Assembly (NCBI RefSeq): GCF_947492815.1
Contig: NZ_CANLOB010000003.1
Span: 186,001-250,000, forward strand
From: an uncultured Dokdonia sp.
Lineage (GTDB): Bacteria > Bacteroidota > Bacteroidia > Flavobacteriales > Flavobacteriaceae
DNA: 64,000 bases
Reading direction: 5' to 3'
Below the pieces are notes generated by a model. The model had not been told where the DNA came from, did not search any database, and worked only from the letters and a program-made list of their open reading frames with translations. Below are positions 1 to 7,983 of this stretch, piece by piece; within the stretch, counting starts at the first letter, position 1, and every line of letters starts with the position of its first letter. Made by a program: the position numbers and the translations under genes.

Positions 1-59
1 TTCATGGCTCAACGATAATTTATGGGGATTAGTTATCTTAGGCGTATAAAACAGATCGA

Positions 60-446
60 TTGCATTTAGAAATATTATCGGCACTATTGCCATCGGATTT
101 ACTTGATTATTTTACGATTACAGCTTTCAAGGAATTAGGATATATTTACTCAAAAAAAGATACATTCCATATTTACCTAGAAGAAAAGAATACATTGCCT
201 CCAGGGTATTCAAAGCAAGAATACGAGTCTAAAGGATTTATTAGCAGCAAACAAATACAAGACTTTCCCATGCGAGGCAAGGCTGTTTATCTTCATATAA
301 AGACTAGGCGTTGGCGTGATAAAAAGACTAAGCGTATAGAGATTAAAAATGATTACTCATTCATAGCACAGGGCAGTAAATTAACATCTGAACTCTCAGC
401 TTTTTTAAAAGCTACAGGTAGAGACCCGAGAAGATACGATAAGTAA
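60..446 (+). CDS. IS transposase N-terminal region protein (orfA)
   Basis: This 128-residue basic protein fits the small N-terminal ORF that precedes the DDE transposase in ISAon1-type elements. It is rich in Lys, Arg and aromatic residues, with a basic stretch around RRWRDKKTKR and a C-terminal segment (GSKLTSELSAFLKATGRD) that looks like the start of a DNA-binding helical domain. The start used is TTG at 60; the frame opens at 42 with no ATG. It ends in a T6A4 run (positions 402-411) near the point where the downstream frame opens, so a +1 shift producing a fusion protein is possible. It is the first half of the transposase and has no role outside the element. Confidence 0.65.
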   Translation: MHLEILSALLPSDLLDYFTITAFKELGYIYSKKDTFHIYLEEKNTLPPGYSKQEYESKGFISSKQIQDFPMRGKAVYLHIKTRRWRDKKTKRIEIKNDYSFIAQGSKLTSELSAFLKATGRDPRRYDK

Positions 447-1398
447 TATAGCAAGTTATTACTGTATCTACTCGCGGACTCTACAACGCCATTATAAAAA
501 ACAAATCAGCGGATTTGATAAGTGGAAACAAAAGCCACATTGCGAAGATTATCTGATTTATCCAGATAACATAGGGGCCTATTTAAGCCTTGATGAAGTA
601 AGCCTATCTAAAGGAGAGATCTACACGTATTTAACCAATAAGAATGGGCGCGGCAAACAAGGTACGTTGGTAGCTTGTGTGAAAGGAGTCAGAAGCCAAG
701 ATCTTGTAGCTGCTATTGAAAAAATACCTTTAGAAAAACGTAAACAGGTCAAAGAAGTCACTCTGGATATGGCTAATAATATGAATTTAACAGCTAAGAT
801 CTGTTTTCCTAATGCTAAAATTGTCACAGATAGATTCCATGTCGTAAAACTGGTAACAGAAGCTTTACAGCATGTTAGGATACAACATAGATGGAAAGCT
901 ATAGAAGATGAAAACAAAGCCATTGAGGATGCTAAAAAAAAAGGCGAGAAATACAAACCAATACTCTTATCTAATGGTGATACAAAAAAGCAACTCTTGG
1001 CTAGGTGCAGATATGTTATAGCTAAAAAACCAAGCGATTGGACTAATAATCAAAAACAAAGAGCTGAATTAATGTTCAAACTCTACCCAAACATTGAAAA
1101 GGCTTATAGACATACTCTAGAGTTTAGAAGTATTTATGAAGAGACATCTAAAGTAAGTGCCAAAAAAAGGTTTGAACTCTGGCTTGAGTATACAAAAGTA
1201 TTAGAATTTAAAAACTTCAATACAGCTGGAAATAGTATTAAATATCATCTTAAGACGATCTTGAATTTCTTTGATAATAGAAATACAAATGCCAATGCTG
1301 AATCATTTAATTCTAAAATTAAACTATTTAGAGCCAATCAAAGAGGCGTAAGAGATATTCAATTTTTCCTCTTTAGACTCCAGAAATTATTTGCCTGA
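409..1398 (+). CDS. ISL3-like DDE transposase (orfB)
   Basis: The frame is open from 409, just after stops at 364, 382 and 406, and continues to 1398. It therefore overlaps the end of orfA. The first conventional start (TTG, 667) would cut off the first catalytic region, so translation probably begins further upstream or by frameshift from orfA. Candidate catalytic acidic residues are visible: Asp in YLSLDEVSLS, Asp in VTLDMANNM and Glu in NANAESFNSKIK, the last before an arginine-rich C terminus. TDRFHVVKLV is typical of ISL3-type transposases. The frame has no internal stops, so the enzyme may still be active if it is expressed as a fusion. Confidence 0.7.
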   Translation, partial: KLQVETREDTISNIASYYCIYSRTLQRHYKKQISGFDKWKQKPHCEDYLIYPDNIGAYLSLDEVSLSKGEIYTYLTNKNGRGKQGTLVACVKGVRSQDLVAAIEKIPLEKRKQVKEVTLDMANNMNLTAKICFPNAKIVTDRFHVVKLVTEALQHVRIQHRWKAIEDENKAIEDAKKKGEKYKPILLSNGDTKKQLLARCRYVIAKKPSDWTNNQKQRAELMFKLYPNIEKAYRHTLEFRSIYEETSKVSAKKRFELWLEYTKVLEFKNFNTAGNSIKYHLKTILNFFDNRNTNANAESFNSKIKLFRANQRGVRDIQFFLFRLQKLFA

Positions 1399-1411
1399 TC
1401 CCCAGAAAATG

Positions 1412-1713
1412 TAATTGACCCAGTTTTTATCGTCTCTTCTGTAATTTCTAGTTTCGGCTCCAGCATTGAGAAGGTTAGTGAATTTTGAGAAATACTTGAC
1501 GACTAATAAGAGCTACATGTTAACCCTCTACTATCTCTTCTGGAATAAGGCTGTTAACTATTAAACCACAGTAGAAAGGATTTTTGAAAAGGTCACTAAG
1601 TTTCTTATCGCTGATGTTCAATCCTCTTTTTTGTAATCGTTTTATGACATATTATCATTTGCCTTCCATATAAACCTTGCTTCAATAATTTACCTTCTTT
1701 TGTAATAACAAAA
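1412..1713. other. Intergenic stretch right of the insertion sequence
   Basis: About 300 bases between the IS right end and the truncated CMD gene. I see no convincing gene. A minus-strand frame across 1605-1877 is open but overlaps the recognisable CMD remnant. The stretch probably consists of debris from earlier insertion and deletion events that removed the 5' half of the CMD gene. Confidence 0.4.
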
Positions 1714-1956
1714 TTGGGTGTTTTTACTTTCCCAAGATTTGCATTGGCAAAACTTGCAAAAAACATTACAGAAAATCGTGGTAATACAGACGCCAGTGTT
1801 CTAAAAAATTTCTTTGATGCTGGTTGGACTAAAGAAAATTTGATAGATACTATTTCTTTAGTGGGCGATAAAACCATCTCAAATTACATAAACAACACGA
1901 CGAGAATACCTGTAGATTTTCCTGTTGTTGCCCCATTAGAAACTGCATTTGCATAA
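1714..1956 (+). pseudogene. Truncated AhpD-like carboxymuconolactone decarboxylase gene, 3' half
   Basis: From about codon 10 to the end this 80-codon remnant matches the C-terminal part of the intact protein at 21136-21687 almost residue for residue. Shared segments include NITENRGNT, KAGWTKENLIDTISLVGDK (with one change) and NNTTxIPVDFPV. The whole N-terminal half, including the CxxC active site of the family, is missing. It has been replaced by unrelated sequence ending near 1740. The retained reading frame and a downstream terminator hairpin suggest recent loss. It should have no catalytic activity. Confidence 0.85.
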
Positions 1957-1982
1957 TCCCTAAATTATGCAGTTTTACTCTC

Positions 1983-2013
1983 AACAGCTCGCCATAGGTG
2001 AGCTGTTCTTTTT
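1983..2013 (+). terminator. Rho-independent terminator after the CMD remnant
   Basis: AACAGCTC and GAGCTGTT form an 8-bp stem with a short loop, followed by a C-T5 run. It lies 26 bases after the stop of the truncated CMD gene and would have ended that transcript. Confidence 0.7.
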
Positions 2014-2199
2014 GGTTTATCACAAACAACTAACAACCAATATTTTTTAAGAAAAACATCTGAGTATAAGGACGGTTTTAATATTTCATTAAGATACAAC
2101 TTAGCACATCTTTGTATAGAAATAATTACCAAACGGATACCTAATTAAAAAAAGTGAAAAGCAATTTTCAAAATAGTAATTATCCGAGAAATCTATTAA

Positions 2200-2690
2200 A
2201 GAATTAAAAATAGTTGAAAAGAACACAATTTTATACCCAATTTTCACAAAATACTTACCTACTCTGAAAACCAACTAGAGAAATACGGTAAACTGTCAAG
2301 AGCAAAAACAAGTCTAAATGAAATCGAAAAGCTTCTTGTAGGTTTTGTGGTTAGTGAAACAAATAAATCTCATTATTGGGTATCGTATTTAAAAGAAAAG
2401 AGTAAGAAATTAGAATTAACCGAAAGTACTATTATTGAATTTAGAATAGGTACTTCTTGACTTAGTAAAAAATTAAACGCTTTGGCTAAATTCACAAAAA
2501 ACTATTGCTCATAGAGGAAACTTGAATCGCAAGACTATTCTTGAATTTTTTGACAACGGTTGGTCAAAAGCCAGTATTATGGATATTAATATACTTATAG
2601 GTCAGTTTATGATGGCAAATCTCATCACTAGTGTTTTTTGATGCACCTATAGACTTTTCTTGGGCTTCTTTTATTAACACGGAGTAAGAG
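2200..2690 (+). pseudogene. Degenerate AhpD-like decarboxylase pseudogene with frameshifts
   Basis: Pieced together across at least three frames, this region aligns along nearly the full length of the intact CMD at 21136-21687. Examples are LTYSENQLEKY against ATYAYSENALKNY, AKTSLNEIEK against AKTSLKGKEK, RGNLNRKTILEFFDNGWSKA against RGNTDTAVLENFFKAGWTKE, and a C-terminal APIDFSW against IPVDFPV. The active-site segment CEYCLSAH is replaced by SHYWVSY, so both cysteines are gone. A stop at 2458-2460 and later frame changes interrupt it. It was a second CMD paralogue, now dead. Confidence 0.8.
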
Positions 2691-2696
2691 GAGTAA

Positions 2697-3539
2697 TTAC
2701 AAACTCTCTTTAAACTGTTTTTTGAATGTGGAAGGTGGTGAACCTACTTGATTTTTAAAAAACTTAGAGAAATGCGCAGGCTCAGAAAACCCTACTTCAT
2801 AGCCTATCTCCTCAGCAGTTTTATCAGAATAAAAGAGTAGTCTTTTAGCCTCTAAGACAATACGTTCATTAATGACTTTTAAAGGTGATTTATCTCCAGA
2901 TTTTTTAAATAAATTGGAAAGTGTTTTGGGTGATTTAAAGAGCATTTCTGCATAGTCTGCTACCTGATGTTTTTCTCTAAAATTCTGTTCTACTAAAAGA
3001 TGGTACTGTCGCACCATATCATATTGTGGTTTAGGAATATCTTCTTCAGAATTTTCTATTTTAATTAATCGAGTTGCTTTAATGAGCAAACGTTTTAGTA
3101 TAGAGCGAAGCATTTCGCCTTGAATATGGTCCTTTGTTTCAAACTCTTCTCGTAGGATAAGAAACATCGCCTCAAAACTCGCTACATCTTTTTCACATAA
3201 GGTAATCACAGGCGGTAGCGAAGAACCAAAGAATAGAAACCCTTGGCAAGATACCTCTGTATCGTGGTCGCGTATGCAGTAAAACTCACGATTAAAAATT
3301 ACTGCAGTAAGTCCAGCATCTTTTTCCATCTCGACAATATTGAGCGGCGTACAAAATGCAACCTGATTCTTTTTTATTTGTAATCTATACCCATCTACTA
3401 TAATGGTAGTATCTCTGTCTTTTGCCCAAAGTATCTTATACAATCCCTTTCTATTTAAAAGATTCATCGCAGGTCCACAGCTAAAATCGGTTAACGTTAA
3501 CAGACTTTCATCTTTTAAACTTGAATAATCTAATTTCAT
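2697..3539 (-). CDS. AraC-family transcriptional regulator
   Basis: A 280-residue protein with an N-terminal sensor region (about 1-165) and a C-terminal AraC DNA-binding domain (about 180-278). The double helix-turn-helix is complete: VADYAEMLFKSPKTLSNLFKK forms the first HTH, and AEEIGYEVGFSEPAHFSKFFK forms the second with the usual GFSExxHFSKFFK signature, followed by SPPSTFKKQF. The N-terminal region resembles the paralogue at 14592-15374 (CKPLNTVxV-type and CGPAMNLLN segments) and probably binds a small ligand or mediates dimers. It is monocistronic and lies next to the dead CMD gene. The target is unknown. Confidence 0.9.
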   Translation of the reverse strand: MKLDYSSLKDESLLTLTDFSCGPAMNLLNRKGLYKILWAKDRDTTIIVDGYRLQIKKNQVAFCTPLNIVEMEKDAGLTAVIFNREFYCIRDHDTEVSCQGFLFFGSSLPPVITLCEKDVASFEAMFLILREEFETKDHIQGEMLRSILKRLLIKATRLIKIENSEEDIPKPQYDMVRQYHLLVEQNFREKHQVADYAEMLFKSPKTLSNLFKKSGDKSPLKVINERIVLEAKRLLFYSDKTAEEIGYEVGFSEPAHFSKFFKNQVGSPPSTFKKQFKESL

Positions 3540-3831
3540 ATATAATAAGAGTTGTATTTTGTTTATAAATATAAAAAATAAATCGCTTTGCGTTTAAACA
3601 TAGTAACACTTCATTAGAAATATAACCATACCTATTTAAGCATCCAAGCCTATAAAAGTTTCTCTTTGTTTGATTTGAATGTACGGGGTATTTTCATAGA
3701 AGTTTTTTAGAAGATAAAAGTAGTTGAATATAATATGATAATTTCAATATTTTTTGCTGCCGTTATTTTTAAAGTTATTGAAGCTAGCCGTGTTTTTATT
3801 GTTTTCTCTTTAGTTGAACGTTTTGTGATTT

Positions 3832-3845
3832 GCTTTCGCGAAAGC
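3832..3845. repeat. GCTTTCGCGAAAGC dispersed palindrome
   Basis: A perfect 14-bp palindrome. Other exact copies in the window are at 7933-7946, 12288-12301, 14467-14480, 19007-19020, 33086-33099, 45709-45722 and 62282-62295. Shortened or diverged copies lie near 4791, 21808, 55316 and 56702. Most are intergenic and often followed by GTA or GAA. Two are inside genes, where the sequence reads Ala-Phe-Ala-Lys-Ala. The number of copies suggests a genome-wide element. The function is unknown. Confidence 0.85.
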
Positions 3846-3854
3846 GTAAAACTT

Positions 3855-3904
3855 AAAAAGCCTACCCCCTAAAGTCATTAACTGATTTTAGGGGGTAGGC
3901 TTTA
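3855..3904 (-). terminator. Strong bidirectional terminator hairpin
   Basis: AAAGCCTACCCCCTAAA and TTTAGGGGGTAGGCTTT form a 17-bp stem around a 13-base loop. A T run follows in both directions. It lies 37 bases past the stop of the SPW gene at 3941-4288. Confidence 0.85.
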
Positions 3905-3940
3905 TTGTATATCTAAGTTTTACGCTGTTATACAGAGTTT

Positions 3941-4288
3941 TTAAGCTTCCTTTTTATGTAAAGAAACAACTAGTAGTACGGCAGCACCATTAATCCAATA
4001 GAAATAAGCGTCAAGTCCTTCAAAAGAAAAAATAAATGGTGCCAAAATGAATAATACGGCTACCGCACCATCTACAAGCAAGTGTAAACGGTATGAGATA
4101 ATAGGGAGCAGCCCTGTATGGTGGTCAGTGAGTATTGTCAGACCTAAAGCTGCAACACCTACTATTACAGAAAGATAAAGAGCAATAGGATTAGATTCTC
4201 CTAAGCCTAATAAAAAGGGTAGGGTCATTAAAGAGACTGCTACGGGATAATCTAAGTACGAGTGAATTTTTTTTGTGATAAATCGCAT
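3941..4288 (-). CDS. SPW-repeat small integral membrane protein
   Basis: A 115-residue protein with about four hydrophobic helices. It begins with a short amphipathic stretch (MRFITKKIHSYLDYPVA) and ends in a positively charged HKKEA tail. The sequence fits the SPW-repeat family of small bacterial membrane proteins of unknown function, with its Tyr/Trp-rich turn (AYFYWINGAAVLLVVSLH). It is about 85-90% identical to the protein at 4883-5251 and clearly arose by tandem duplication. It has its own terminator and is separated from the copy by nearly 600 bases, so each is probably transcribed alone. Confidence 0.75.
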   Translation of the reverse strand: MRFITKKIHSYLDYPVAVSLMTLPFLLGLGESNPIALYLSVIVGVAALGLTILTDHHTGLLPIISYRLHLLVDGAVAVLFILAPFIFSFEGLDAYFYWINGAAVLLVVSLHKKEA

Positions 4289-4882
4289 AATATTGTTTTT
4301 TTATGATTATTAATTATTTATAATCCAAATATAGCGTCGTTATCAAGGGGTTGAAATAGAGGTTATTCCTCCAAAATTGTACATTATTCACTTTCGTATA
4401 AAATGATGAGCAAAAGTACCATAAAACCTTCAAGATGCACATTTGTGAGTATCATTTAGATTTGTCAAATACTACTATAGAGCAATTTTATCGTTATTAT
4501 TATGATTCTATATCACTTGTGTAAAATGAAGCGTGTGAGTATATAAATAGCGTGTATTATGGTGATTTAACTTTATGACTTAGTTACTCTTTACTACTTC
4601 TCTCTTAGTCTTTAATGACTCATATTTTTTAAAGTAGATTTGCTTTGCTTTCTCCCGTGATTATGGGGTTATGCTGTTTGCTTTATTTGTTGGTGCTCCT
4701 AATAATACTGTGCATCTCAGTCTTTATTTATAGCATCACGCTCCCAATGGATGTCAACCTCACCTACGGGTAGAAGGCCTCACAAGGTTCGCTTTCGCAA
4801 AAGCATAAAACTTAAAAAGCCTGTCTCCTAAAAATCAATTTATGACTTTAGAAAACAGGCTTTATTTTGTGTAAAAGCTTTT
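4289..4882. other. Intergenic region between the two SPW genes
   Basis: I see no open frame of note. It contains a diverged palindrome (GCTTTCGCAAAAGC near 4791) and the terminator of the second SPW gene (4814-4864). The same order (SPW gene, hairpin, GCTTTCGC palindrome) appears below the first copy, so the duplication carried its downstream flank with it. Confidence 0.6.
4814..4864 (-). terminator. Terminator of the second SPW gene
   Basis: AAAAAGCCTGT pairs with AACAGGCTTT around an internal CTAAA/TTTAG step. It lies directly after the stop at 4883 on the minus strand. It is a weakened sister of the hairpin at 3855-3904. Confidence 0.7.
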
Positions 4883-5251
4883 TTATGCTTGCATAACAGG
4901 GTATTGAACTTCTTTTTTATGAAGTGAGACCACTAGTAGCACGGCAGCACCGTTAATCCAGTAGAAGTAAGCGTCAATCCCTTCAAAAGAAAAAATAAAT
5001 GGTGCCAAAATAAATAATACTGCTACCGCGCCGTCTACGAGTAAATGCAAACGGTATGAGATAACAGGGAAAAGACCTGTTTGATGGTCTGTAAGGATAG
5101 TCAAAATCAAGGCGGCAAAACCTACTACAACTGAAAGGTAAAAGGCTATGGGATTGGATTCTCCTAAATTTAATAAAAATGGCAACGCAATTAAAGAGAT
5201 TGCTACTGGGTAATCTAAGTACGAATGGATTTTTTTTGTGATAAATTTCAT
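4883..5251 (-). CDS. SPW-repeat small integral membrane protein, second copy
   Basis: A 122-residue paralogue of 3941-4288 with the same four hydrophobic segments and the same start (MKFITKKIHSYLDYPVA). It differs by an extra C-terminal tail (VQYPVMQA after HKKE). Substitutions are conservative and concentrated in the first half; from ISYRLHLLVDGAVAVLF to the lysines the two are almost identical. No function is known for the family. Both copies sit next to a redox-enzyme group, but nothing in the sequence links them mechanistically. Confidence 0.75.
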   Translation of the reverse strand: MKFITKKIHSYLDYPVAISLIALPFLLNLGESNPIAFYLSVVVGFAALILTILTDHQTGLFPVISYRLHLLVDGAVAVLFILAPFIFSFEGIDAYFYWINGAAVLLVVSLHKKEVQYPVMQA

Positions 5252-5444
5252 AATGTTTGTATTTATTGGTTATTAAATTATTTATGGTTACTAATTATTT
5301 ACAGTTTAAAAAGAGCATTTTTATCTAGGCGCTAAGACATAGGGTACTCCTTTAACATTGTACATTTTTCATTTCAAAGTAAAGTGCGTTTTTTACTATT
5401 CTTAGTTTTAAGTATTGAATTCATTAACGGGTTCATTATAGTTT

Positions 5445-5831
5445 CTAACAATTTTTATGGTACTGGTCTTGCCTTAGTCTTACTGCTCTAAAAGAATATA
5501 ACATCAAGCTTAAAAGTGCTAGTATTGCTACCAATATTCCTAAAAAGAGCACATAAATATCTCCTTGAAAATTCCAACCCACGTTTTCCTTTAGTCCAGA
5601 AAAGAGTGCCGAAAGCACAAAACTTACTACCGATAAATACAGTAGTGCCATGGCACTGTTAATGAGTTTAAGCTGCTTTAGTTTACGTTCAATTAAAGTG
5701 GAAGCATCCCCTTCATTTTCATTAATAAGTGACTTTATCTCTCTGCTCAAGTCTATCATAATATTTGAAGTAGATAGAATGAGCAAACAGATACCTGGTA
5801 AAATGGTTATGGGTACATACCACTCTTGCAT
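5445..5831 (-). CDS. DUF2721-like membrane protein
   Basis: A 128-residue protein with an N-terminal hydrophobic segment (ITILPGICLLILSTSN), a charged cytoplasmic middle containing a short coiled-coil-like stretch (LIERKLKQLKLINS), and two more hydrophobic helices (ALLYLSVVSFVLSALFSGL and YVLFLGILVAILALLSLML). The pattern matches small DUF2721 membrane proteins; the family assignment is tentative. Its start lies 3 bases beyond the stop of the thioredoxin-reductase fusion on the same strand, so it is almost certainly the last gene of that operon. Confidence 0.55.
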   Translation of the reverse strand: MQEWYVPITILPGICLLILSTSNIMIDLSREIKSLINENEGDASTLIERKLKQLKLINSAMALLYLSVVSFVLSALFSGLKENVGWNFQGDIYVLFLGILVAILALLSLMLYSFRAVRLRQDQYHKNC

Positions 5832-5834
5832 TGC

Positions 5835-7244
5835 TTAGTGCTTTAAGTAATCTTTAAGACCATAACTGGCAAGCACACCTTCTCCAGTAGCTGCTGCCAC
5901 TTGAGCTATGGCTCCTTCACGACAATCACCCGCCGCAAAAATGCCCTCTACAGAGGTTTTTGCCAAGCCGGTTGAGGTGATAAACCCTTGCTTATTTAAG
6001 TCTATTACGTTTTCAAAAACTTTTGTATTTGGAATTAATCCGATGAAAATAAACGTGCCATCTCCCTCGATAAGTTCTTCTTCTCCTGTAGCGTTGTCTT
6101 TCACTTTTAACCCGACAAACTGGTCCTTATCATCTGACACAAATTCTAAGGAAGTTTTGTTCATATACGTTTGTACATTATCCATTTTGGGCAGTTTCTC
6201 GGTATATGTAGGTGATGCCGTAAATGCTTCGGAACGGTGTACAATCTTCACCTCTTTAGCAAAGCTGGACAAGAAGATGCCCTCTTCTAGGGCGCTGTTT
6301 CCTCCACCTACAACTACGACAGTTCTATCGCGATAAAATGCTCCATCACAGGTAGCACAAAAATGCACTCCAGAGCCTATTAATTCCTCTTCTCCAGGAA
6401 TATGCAAACGTCTATAGGTTGACCCCGTAGCCGCCACAACACTACGACCAATGTAAGTCTCGGTAGCAGATTTTACATAGAATTTATTGTCCTTCTTTTC
6501 AATGGATTCCACATCAACTCCTGTGGCTATGGTTGCGCCGTAGGTTCGGGCTTGTTCTTCCATTTTATCCATTAAATCTGGACCAGAAATATTTGTAAAA
6601 CCAGGATAGTTTTCAATGGTTTGTGTTAAAAAAGCATTGCCGCCAATAGTTTTCTTTTCTAAAATGATGCTATCAAAACGGTCGCGCTGCGCATAAATAG
6701 CAGTCGTCAATCCTGCGGCACCACCACCGATGATTATCGTATCATATACCTTATGTTCTTTTTTTACATCGATATTCAACAATGCTTTTAAAGTGGCGTT
6801 ATCAGGATTAGTATGTGGTTTTCCGTCTATTAACACGGTAGGTATGATACGCTTTCCGTTGTTTATTTTTTCAACCGCATCCGTTGCCCACTTGTGCTCA
6901 TCTACATCTATAAATTGAAAGTTGACCCCATTATCTGCAAGGTAACTTTTTGCTCTGCGACAGTCTGGGCACCAGTCTGCGCCGAACAACTGTACAACGC
7001 CTGCATCATTAATACCTAAAACATCTGCAAGCTCTGCATTATTTGGGTTGGTATAGGTGGTCCCATTTAAATCTATGGTTGGGATAATACGCTTTCCGTT
7101 ATTGATTGTTTCAATCAGGCGTGTGGCGCTTTCATCTAAATCCACATCAATAAAGTCAAAGGGAATGTTGTTTTCTTTTAAGTATGCTTTTGCCCTTCGG
7201 CAATCGGGACACCAATCGGCTCCGTATAATTTTAATGTGTTCAT
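5835..7244 (-). CDS. Double glutaredoxin-thioredoxin reductase fusion flavoprotein
   Basis: A 469-residue protein of three parts. Two glutaredoxin/NrdH-like domains (about 1-80 and 83-160) each carry GADWCPDCRRAK and a cis-Pro region (RIIPT). They are followed by a complete low-molecular-weight thioredoxin reductase (about 165-469). That part shows an FAD motif (GGGAAGLTTA), the redox centre CATCDG, an NAD(P) motif (VVGGGNSALEEG) and a C-terminal FAD motif (GIFAAGDCREG). The likely activity is NAD(P)H-driven reduction of its own glutaredoxin domains, which would make a self-contained disulfide reductase. Normal thioredoxin reductase is about 310 residues, so the N-terminal tandem is an added electron acceptor. 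It is cotranscribed with the DUF2721-like gene. Confidence 0.93.
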   Translation of the reverse strand: MNTLKLYGADWCPDCRRAKAYLKENNIPFDFIDVDLDESATRLIETINNGKRIIPTIDLNGTTYTNPNNAELADVLGINDAGVVQLFGADWCPDCRRAKSYLADNGVNFQFIDVDEHKWATDAVEKINNGKRIIPTVLIDGKPHTNPDNATLKALLNIDVKKEHKVYDTIIIGGGAAGLTTAIYAQRDRFDSIILEKKTIGGNAFLTQTIENYPGFTNISGPDLMDKMEEQARTYGATIATGVDVESIEKKDNKFYVKSATETYIGRSVVAATGSTYRRLHIPGEEELIGSGVHFCATCDGAFYRDRTVVVVGGGNSALEEGIFLSSFAKEVKIVHRSEAFTASPTYTEKLPKMDNVQTYMNKTSLEFVSDDKDQFVGLKVKDNATGEEELIEGDGTFIFIGLIPNTKVFENVIDLNKQGFITSTGLAKTSVEGIFAAGDCREGAIAQVAAATGEGVLASYGLKDYLKH

Positions 7245-7294
7245 TTTTATTGGTTTTTGTAGTTATGTTTTAGTGATGCACAAATATCTTAGGG

Positions 7295-7852
7295 TTACAC
7301 AGCTCTTGAAATATCCATAGTTCCGAAGTGATTATACATTTTTCCCATTTGCTTTGAGTAAAGACTCGCCCCATAGTTTGTGTATCGGTATTGCTTTAAA
7401 AATCTTGTTACTTTCTCCTCAGTTATCTCACAGGGCTTAAGCTGTATTCCCGCTTTTGTATAGTAAAGGTTGAATGAAATAACATCATTATCGCTTAAGT
7501 TTTGAGCATAAACTTTTACACTCTTTCCGTCATTAAAAACTTTTTTGGTCACGGCATACTTTTGCTGTTTAAAACTTACTTCAGAATATCCTTCTTCTAA
7601 CTGTTCTACACTAGCTGTAATAAGCTGTCTCCCAATTTTACTTACCTCAGGGTTTCTCAACGTTTTGTTCCCTATGACAATGGTTGGGAAATGTTGCTGT
7701 CCGTTAGCATAAAATAGGGTCAAAAAATCTTGATTCATTTCATTATTTTCCAGTTCGTAAAAATCATACGGTATGTGATTATCAGTAAGCCATTGCTTAT
7801 AAAATTGAGATTTGTGGCAAGTAGCTTTTCCAAAAAGTTTTATTGCTTCCAT
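7295..7852 (-). CDS. Glutaredoxin-like protein with CxxS active site
   Basis: A 185-residue protein. The first 80 residues have a glutaredoxin-like fold signature (EAIKLFGKATCHKSQFYKQWL, then FPTIVIGNKTLRNP with the cis-Pro loop). The active site is CHKS, so only the nucleophilic cysteine remains, as in monothiol glutaredoxins or inactive binders. The C-terminal 100 residues are not recognised. The gene is 50 bases upstream of the fusion flavoprotein on the same strand, which suggests it is a partner or substrate of that reductase. The family is fairly sure; the role is inferred. Confidence 0.7.
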   Translation of the reverse strand: MEAIKLFGKATCHKSQFYKQWLTDNHIPYDFYELENNEMNQDFLTLFYANGQQHFPTIVIGNKTLRNPEVSKIGRQLITASVEQLEEGYSEVSFKQQKYAVTKKVFNDGKSVKVYAQNLSDNDVISFNLYYTKAGIQLKPCEITEEKVTRFLKQYRYTNYGASLYSKQMGKMYNHFGTMDISRAV

Positions 7853-7983
7853 ATCTTGTTCCTTTTACTGTTTAATTAGTGTGTTGCGTCTTACCTTTAC
7901 ACTCTCCTTGCAGTCCTAAAGCTCCATCGTTCGCTTTCGCGAAAGCGAACTTTACGAAATTTAAGACCATTAATAAAGTTCAT

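Larger units (their letters stand above)
17..1411 (+). mobile_element. Insertion sequence, ISL3-like (ISAon1-type two-ORF organisation)
   Basis: The element is bounded by imperfect terminal inverted repeats. The left end (17-32) reads AATTTATGGGGATTAG and the reverse complement of the right end (1394-1411) reads CATTTTCTGGGGATCAGG. Between them lie a short N-terminal ORF and a DDE transposase ORF in a different frame. The right repeat overlaps the transposase stop codon. No clear target-site duplication is visible. The element sits immediately upstream of a truncated CMD gene, so it may have helped break that gene. The family name is from memory of the two-ORF layout and the DDE sequence; the boundaries are inferred from the repeats. 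Confidence 0.7.
3540..3940. other. Intergenic region with palindrome and shared terminator
   Basis: No gene is seen. The stretch holds the upstream region of the AraC gene, one exact GCTTTCGCGAAAGC palindrome (3832-3845) and a strong hairpin at 3855-3904. Confidence 0.6.

Noticed and set aside
1605..1877. Minus-strand open frame of 90 codons
   Set aside because: It overlaps antisense the recognisable CMD remnant, and its protein resembles no family I know.
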